Shown here one piece after another: positions 5,815 through 10,228 of a DNA stretch of 10,228 nt. The first letter of the stretch is position 1; every line of letters begins with the position of its first letter. This stretch comes from JAGWAZ01 sp050248595 (GTDB lineage Bacteria > Bacteroidota > Ignavibacteria > OLB7): assembly GCA_050248595.1 (NCBI GenBank), contig JBFWSB010000149.1:1-10228 (forward strand), in the 5' to 3' direction. The notes beneath the pieces are model-generated. The model did no database searches, had not been told where the DNA came from, and worked only from the letters and a program-made list of their open reading frames with translations. The position numbers and the translations under genes were made by a program.

Positions 5815-8217
5815 CTATCTCCGCAGCTTCACAACCTCCTCCGATCTTCCATCTGAAAACCGAACGAAGTAAACACCTGTTGGAAGCAATGCAGGTAGTT
5901 CAACAAATCGGTTTCCTTCCCCCTTCTCTAAATGATAAAACGATACCCGTTCACCCAGTGTATTCAGTACCTCGACCTCTACTGCAATGCTCTGACTTGT
6001 GAAGAAATTGAAGCTGATCGTCTCGTCGTCATACCGAAGATCCATCACCTGAAAACGACTACCCGATTCACCCCTCCTCCCAACTTCTTCGTCAACAGTA
6101 AGTGAGTTAAACAGCTCTTCAAGCTCACTGCTGCCATACTCCACACGATACTCACGCCCGGTCTCTACACTCTCAAATCTTTGGCGCGTGCCATCCCCCC
6201 ACTCTACAACAACGCTGTCCACCGAAGTGACATCCCCGAGACCGAAGTGAAGAGCATTGCTGTTTTGTGTGCCAGTAGCTCCACTTCCCCCACCGGCAAG
6301 CTCACGGAAGTAGAGCTGATTCCCGTTGTAGATAATCACCTTGGTTCCATAACCATCTTCTGGTATACCTGACTCCTTTTGTCCGCGCAACCTCACAACA
6401 ATCGACCTTCCCTTTCGTGGAAGATCATTTCGATAGAGAGTTAGCTTTTCGCGAGGAGTTGCTACCAGGAGATCGAGGTCACCATCTCGGTCGTAGTCAA
6501 GTCGTGCTGCCGTCCAAGCTCCGTGCGTGCGAAGTCCAGTCTCCCACGTCCGGTCGTTCAGATGATAGGCTTCGTCAGGCCCGCCATTAAAGTAGAGCCG
6601 AGAGAGCCGGGCAGGCTCACCACTTGCTCCCTCATTGTTGTAGGAGTAGTGGCAGTGAAAAAGGTCTTGATAACCGTCGAGGTCAAAATCGCCCCAGACT
6701 ACACCAGCATTTAATTCAAAGAACTTTACGCCGAGATCGTGGTGAACCTCTGTGAAGTGGTAGTCTGGCCCACCATCATTCCGGTAGACCAATGATGGAT
6801 TTGAAACCTGTCCCCTCCAGTCAGGATGCCCGAGGTTGCCAACTGTTAGGTCTACCAAACCATCGTTGTTATAGTCTGCCCACTCAACCCCGATACCGTG
6901 CCCGAAGTATTGCGGGTCGGCAGTTGGCTCACCGATTACTCCCGTTGATCGAGCAACCTCTGTGAAGTTCTCCCCACCATTGTTTCTGTAGAGAAGGTCT
7001 GGGGCAAGCCGATAGGTGGCGACAAAAACATCTGTTGCCCCATCTTGGTTATAGTCACCAGCAGCAGCCCCCCAGCAATCGGTGTTCGGGTCAGGCTCGC
7101 CAATAGCAATGCCAACCGTCTCAGTCACATCGGTAAAGGTTCCGTCACCATTGTTCAGCCAGAGCTTATCCTTGTAGAAGATTTCATTCGGGAAATCTCC
7201 TGTTCGGCCATTACTGATGAAAAGATCGAGATTCGCATCGTGATTAAAGTCGAACCAAATTGGGGTAACCGTTGGGGCGGGATTGCTCAGTCCAGACTCA
7301 GCCGTAACATCGGTGAAGGTTCCATCACCATTATTTCGATAGAGGAAGTCGTCGTTTGTTCCGCCGCGAGCAGCATAGCAGTCGAGGTCTCCGTCATTGT
7401 CGTAGTCACCCCACACCGACGCACTCGCATTGATTCCGAGATCAACTTTGGTGAAGGTTCCGTTCCCATTGTTCTGCCAGAATCGCGACCCGGCTGCAAC
7501 GTCGTCCCAACCATCATTGTTCCAATCAACCACACTCACTCGGGAGGATGGAACAACACTCCCGGCATCGAGAAGCCCTGCCCTCTCAGTGACATCCACC
7601 ATTGTTGGCTCTGGCGGTTCTGCCGATCCCGCACCTGACGGATACTCGTATTCCACCACAAGGCGTACCATAAAGTCACCCCCGGCAAGTTGGTAGACTC
7701 CCGGGAAACCGAGTGAGTTGTTCTGCGTTGGATCCATTAAGAAAGAGCCGTAAGGAGTTGACTGCGATGAGTTATCTACTCCCCAGAGTAGACCGTTCGG
7801 ATCGATTCGGTGCTGAACCACAACGCGGTCGTAACCATCGATCCGAAGGTTCATCTCGCTGAGGCTATACTCTTTCCAGCCCGGAACTCCATCGTACTGA
7901 ATCACAAATGGTGGGATAAGGGTGTTGTAGGGCCATACCCAACTTGTTGGCGGCACTGTGCCTGCCGCTGCGTCACCAACAATCCAGATAGTATCACTCG
8001 CTGGTGTATTTGTTGGGAAATAGATCTGCAAGGCAACAACTCTACAGGGTCCTTCCGGCTCTAAAATTACCGAAGCCTCTCTCCCCACAAAGTTGTGTAC
8101 ACCTCCGACAACGCCGTTATCACGCTTCACAATACTCTGCTGCGCGAATGCAGGTGAAGAGAAGAGAATCGCCAAGGGAAGCACAAAAAGTGCTCTGAAG
8201 TAGTTGAAGTTGTTCAT
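5815..8217 (-). CDS. Secreted FG-GAP/VCBS repeat protein with ASPIC/UnbV and T9SS sorting domains
   Basis: The product is 800 aa, from ATG 8217-8215 to TAG 5817-5815. The signal peptide is MNNFNYFRALFVLPLAILFSSPAFA, probably cut before Gln26. Residues 26-200 form a beta-rich N-terminal region I cannot assign. Residues 225-600 carry seven D-x-D/N-x-D-G-x-x-D-type loops of FG-GAP/VCBS repeats, starting at Asp231, 271, 323, 388, 448, 510 and 574, several preceded by the strand NNGDGTFTDVT. These fit a calcium-binding beta-propeller; the loop at 323 has Ala for Gly. Residues of about 603-695 match ASPIC/UnbV (G-T-K-V, R-E-L-A-G-G-G-S-G, L-H-F-G-L-G, V-V-V-E-W-G-D-G-T). The last 75 residues, with L-N-T-L-G-E-R-V and L-P-T-G-V-Y-F-V-R, are a type-A T9SS sorting domain. 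The protein should cross the outer membrane and be surface-attached or released, in the style of CRTAC1-family proteins; its ligand is unknown. There is no clear ribosome-binding site. Confidence 0.93.
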   Translation of the reverse strand: MNNFNYFRALFVLPLAILFSSPAFAQQSIVKRDNGVVGGVHNFVGREASVILEPEGPCRVVALQIYFPTNTPASDTIWIVGDAAAGTVPPTSWVWPYNTLIPPFVIQYDGVPGWKEYSLSEMNLRIDGYDRVVVQHRIDPNGLLWGVDNSSQSTPYGSFLMDPTQNNSLGFPGVYQLAGGDFMVRLVVEYEYPSGAGSAEPPEPTMVDVTERAGLLDAGSVVPSSRVSVVDWNNDGWDDVAAGSRFWQNNGNGTFTKVDLGINASASVWGDYDNDGDLDCYAARGGTNDDFLYRNNGDGTFTDVTAESGLSNPAPTVTPIWFDFNHDANLDLFISNGRTGDFPNEIFYKDKLWLNNGDGTFTDVTETVGIAIGEPDPNTDCWGAAAGDYNQDGATDVFVATYRLAPDLLYRNNGGENFTEVARSTGVIGEPTADPQYFGHGIGVEWADYNNDGLVDLTVGNLGHPDWRGQVSNPSLVYRNDGGPDYHFTEVHHDLGVKFFELNAGVVWGDFDLDGYQDLFHCHYSYNNEGASGEPARLSRLYFNGGPDEAYHLNDRTWETGLRTHGAWTAARLDYDRDGDLDLLVATPREKLTLYRNDLPRKGRSIVVRLRGQKESGIPEDGYGTKVIIYNGNQLYFRELAGGGSGATGTQNSNALHFGLGDVTSVDSVVVEWGDGTRQRFESVETGREYRVEYGSSELEELFNSLTVDEEVGRRGESGSRFQVMDLRYDDETISFNFFTSQSIAVEVEVLNTLGERVSFYHLEKGEGNRFVELPALLPTGVYFVRFSDGRSEEVVKLRR

Positions 8218-8384
8218 GGCAGATTAGCGTTAGTAATCGTCCCATCAGTTGAATAGCAGACGAAAAATGTTTGAGTTCGGGTAAGATATTGTATTTGTTG
8301 CGACAATACCACCCCATTTCAGGAAAGGAAATTGCGAACGTAACAGAAGCGGCACGATCCTTGTTTCTCTCCGACAGATTATTT
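8218..8384. promoter_or_regulatory. Divergent intergenic region between the FG-GAP and MATE genes
   Basis: These 167 bp should contain two back-to-back promoters, one for each divergent gene. I see no confident -33/-7 or -35/-10 pair and no Shine-Dalgarno sequence before either start. The MATE frame is open through part of this region (from TTG 8271), but the resulting N-terminal extension is not typical of the family. Confidence 0.35.
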
Positions 8385-9761
8385 ATGAAGCTTCGATCCA
8401 CTATACCATACTCGTCAAGCGAGATTAAAGCGGAAGCGCGAGGGATGACCCTGTTAGCTCTTCCGGTCGTCTTAGCCCAGCTCAGCCAAATGAGCATGGG
8501 CTTTGTCGACACGTTTATGGTTGCAAAGCTCGGCCCAGATGCGCTCGGCGGCGTTGGCGTTGGGAATGTTGTCTACTTCTTCTACGTCGTCTTCTCCTTC
8601 GGTACGTTAGCGGCAGTTAACCCGATGGTAGCCCACGCATTCGGAGCAGGTGACGAGAAGGAGATTGGCCGTTCAGTTGCACAAGGTCTCTGGCTTGCTC
8701 TGTTCCTGACAGTTATTGGCTTCTTCATTATCTGGAACACTGAGGCCATTCTCCTGCTCGGGAAGCAAGAACCACAGGTGGCTGCCTTGGCAGGTGAGTA
8801 TACGAAGGCTATGAGTTGGGGAATGATTGCAAACCTCTGGTTCAGTGTCTTCCGAGGCTTCTGTGATGCTGTGAACAAGACTCGTGTGGCAATGGTGATT
8901 TCGTTTACCGCGATCTTCTTTAACGTGGTAGCTGACTATGCCCTCATCTACGGCAAGCTCGGAATGCCTGAACTCGGCGCAGCCGGTGCAGGATATGCAA
9001 CTGCCTTTGTTCGGTGGGTGATGCTTGCACTCATCTTGATCTATGTCTTCGGCACAAAGGAGTTTCGCCGCTACCGTTTTCTCTACAGAGCGCGCATTCC
9101 TCGTCCGCGCTACCTTGTGAAGATGCTGAAGCTCGGCCTCCCAATCGGAGCAACGCACAGCATGGAGCATGGAGCATTCGGCGTGACATCTCTGTTGATG
9201 GGGACGATTAGTACGATTGCACTGGCAGCACACCAAGTCTCCATCATGCTCGCTGCGATTGCCTTCATGGTTCCGATGGGAGTTTCGTTTGCTATTACTA
9301 CGCGGGTAGGGCAAAACTTAGGTCGGAAAGATCCACGAGCGGCTGGGCTTGCCGGATGGGTTGGCATCGGCATCGGCACACTCTTCATGTGCGTAACGGC
9401 AACAATCTTTACGCTGATACCAGATAGACTCGCAACAATCTTCACAGCCGATCCGCCAGTAGTTGCCTACGCTACCAGTCTGTTAGCTCTGGCTGGAGCG
9501 TTTCAGATTTCTGATGGAATTCAAGTTTTAGCAATCGGCGCACTGCGAGGGATGAAGGATACCGCACGCCCGATGGTTACCAACTTGATCTCATACTGGC
9601 TTATTGGCATTCCGTGCGGTTGGCTCCTGGCGTTCAAAGCTGGACTTGGAGGACAAGGCCTTTGGTGGGGATTGGTGATTGGTCTTTCAGTTGCCGCTGC
9701 GCTCCACACACTCCGGTTCCGGAAGCTGGTGAGAGAGCAAGAGTCGATAGTGGAGAGCTGA
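8385..9761 (+). CDS. MATE family efflux transporter (NorM type)
   Basis: From ATG 8385 the protein is 458 aa, the usual NorM length. A TTG at 8271 would add 38 mostly polar residues and is less likely. It is an inner-membrane protein with about 12 hydrophobic helices in two MatE halves: TLLALPVVLAQLSQ... (about 22-200) and KLGLPIGATHSMEHGAFG... (about 249-440). Family motifs are clear: VDTFMVAKLG (TM1, Asp42), A-H-Q-V-S (282-286), and DGIQVLAIGALRG followed by KDT (377-393). Asp42, Glu261 and Asp377 correspond to the acidic residues linked to cation coupling in characterised NorM proteins (recalled as Asp41, Glu261 and Asp377 in the Neisseria protein), so the transporter is probably functional. 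It should export cationic drugs, dyes or metabolites in exchange for Na+ or H+; the substrate cannot be read from sequence. It stands alone, divergent from the FG-GAP gene. Confidence 0.93.
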   Translation: MKLRSTIPYSSSEIKAEARGMTLLALPVVLAQLSQMSMGFVDTFMVAKLGPDALGGVGVGNVVYFFYVVFSFGTLAAVNPMVAHAFGAGDEKEIGRSVAQGLWLALFLTVIGFFIIWNTEAILLLGKQEPQVAALAGEYTKAMSWGMIANLWFSVFRGFCDAVNKTRVAMVISFTAIFFNVVADYALIYGKLGMPELGAAGAGYATAFVRWVMLALILIYVFGTKEFRRYRFLYRARIPRPRYLVKMLKLGLPIGATHSMEHGAFGVTSLLMGTISTIALAAHQVSIMLAAIAFMVPMGVSFAITTRVGQNLGRKDPRAAGLAGWVGIGIGTLFMCVTATIFTLIPDRLATIFTADPPVVAYATSLLALAGAFQISDGIQVLAIGALRGMKDTARPMVTNLISYWLIGIPCGWLLAFKAGLGGQGLWWGLVIGLSVAAALHTLRFRKLVREQESIVES

Positions 9762-9976
9762 GAGTAGCCCTATCTGCCAAATAGACCCTATTCTGCGTGG
9801 AAAGTCTTCCTTAGTGATTCTTGGTGCTCTTAGTGGTAATTCTCACTGACGCAGAGCTACCCACAAAAGAGACCTCACTCAATTTTCCGCAACTTCTTTC
9901 GTTTTGGTTTGTTACTTTGGTTGTGTCCTCCCTCCAGTGATGTTCGGCATCGATAACTCTGCTACTATATGATTGA
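9762..9976. other. Non-coding gap after the MATE gene
   Basis: These 215 bp show no credible gene and no clear terminator. At 9810-9836 there is a threefold imperfect 9-bp repeat (CTTAGTGAT, TCTTGGTGC, TCTTAGTGG). CCCTAT recurs 20 bp apart (9768 and 9788) with little extension. T-rich stretches follow at about 9881-9925. Confidence 0.4.
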
Positions 9977-10228
9977 ATGATACACCTTCACAACACAGGC
10001 TCTGATCTTCCTTCAACTTTGAAGCAGCGATTATTTTTGTCTGGATATACCAGAGTGCGGAAGATGTTTTTTCTCGGCATCTCTGCGGCTTTTCTTCTCC
10101 TAACAGGCAAGAACAGATTATATCCAACGCAGGAGGGGAAGAAGAGATTTCGTTCGGCACTCGACAATCAACTTCTTGCTCCCCTCCTAATAGTTCTTCT
10201 CTTCCCGGTAGTTCTGCTCCTCACCCCA
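9977..10228 (+). CDS. Possible membrane-protein gene, N-terminal part only
   Basis: ATG 9977, directly after an in-frame TGA, opens 84 codons with no stop up to the window edge. The predicted product begins MIHLHNTGSDLPSTLKQRLF, then has a moderately hydrophobic stretch MFFLGISAAFLLLTG, a basic segment (GKKRFRSALDNQ) and a strong hydrophobic segment LLAPLLIVLLFPVVLLLTP, which looks like a membrane helix after a positive-inside stretch. An internal ATG (codon 30) could be the true start. There is no ribosome-binding site, and no family is recognised. A chance open frame is possible; the opposite strand also has an 82-codon frame (9912-10160) with no recognisable features. Confidence 0.35.
   Translation, partial: MIHLHNTGSDLPSTLKQRLFLSGYTRVRKMFFLGISAAFLLLTGKNRLYPTQEGKKRFRSALDNQLLAPLLIVLLFPVVLLLTP

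Noticed and set aside
5780..5819. Small inverted repeats GCCTT/AAGGC (5780-5791) and GATAGT/ACTATC (5799-5819) after the FG-GAP gene as a terminator
   Set aside because: Stems are short, the loop of the first is too small, and no T-run follows on the minus strand, so a terminator call is not supported.
7045..7638. 197-codon plus-strand frame opposite the FG-GAP gene
   Set aside because: It is an antisense shadow of the repeated FG-GAP coding sequence; its sequence has no recognisable domain and the minus-strand protein has clear motifs throughout.
8271..8384. MATE start at TTG 8271 with a 38-residue N-terminal extension
   Set aside because: The extension is polar and not typical of the family; ATG 8385 gives the usual length and aligns the acidic residues with known NorM numbering.
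8673..9314. 213-codon minus-strand frame opposite the MATE gene
   Set aside because: It is rich in Cys and His scattered without pattern and lies fully antisense to a clear transporter gene.

Overview
The window looks like chromosomal DNA from a member of the Bacteroidota/Chlorobiota (FCB) assemblage. Three things point there: a secreted FG-GAP/ASPIC-UnbV protein ending in a type-A type IX secretion (Por/T9SS) sorting domain, lipoproteins of styles common in that group (DUF3857, and Ig-like Big_5 with a C-terminal D-x-D-x-N-G loop), and mostly weak or absent Shine-Dalgarno sequences. Base composition is near 50% GC by eye. A Kapabacteria/Ignavibacteria-like lineage is a guess only; no rRNA or other marker gene is present.

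Layout. (1) 1-2469, minus strand: a two-gene unit of exported DUF3857 proteins. The upstream gene encodes a DUF3857 plus transglutaminase-like protein; 14 bp downstream begins a lipoprotein with its own DUF3857-like region, cut off by the window edge. (2) 2470-3611: a 1.1-kb gap between divergent genes. About half of it is two tandem copies of a GC-rich multi-hairpin repeat module. (3) 3612-5315, plus strand: an Ig-like domain lipoprotein with a clear lipobox. (4) 5316-5814: the gap between convergent genes, almost entirely the same hairpin module in the opposite orientation. (5) 5815-8217, minus strand: an 800-aa secreted FG-GAP protein with ASPIC/UnbV and T9SS domains. (6) 8385-9761, plus strand: a MATE-family multidrug/cation antiporter, divergent from (5). 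(7) 9762-10228: a short non-coding stretch and then a possible new gene running off the edge.

The genes are mainly cell-envelope functions (two outer-membrane-type lipoproteins, one predicted periplasmic protein, one T9SS-exported surface protein, one inner-membrane exporter). They do not form an evident pathway. No defence system, phage, transposase, CRISPR array, tRNA or rRNA was found.

The most notable content is the repeat. Six small palindromes (called P1-P6 here) occur in fixed order in a module of about 350 bp, with a non-palindromic spacer of 98 bp that is about 93% identical between the complete copies. The modules lie as inverted arms of roughly 440 bp on either side of the Ig-like lipoprotein gene. 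This could be a non-autonomous repeat family, a structured RNA, or recombination arms able to invert the gene. The sequence alone does not decide between these.
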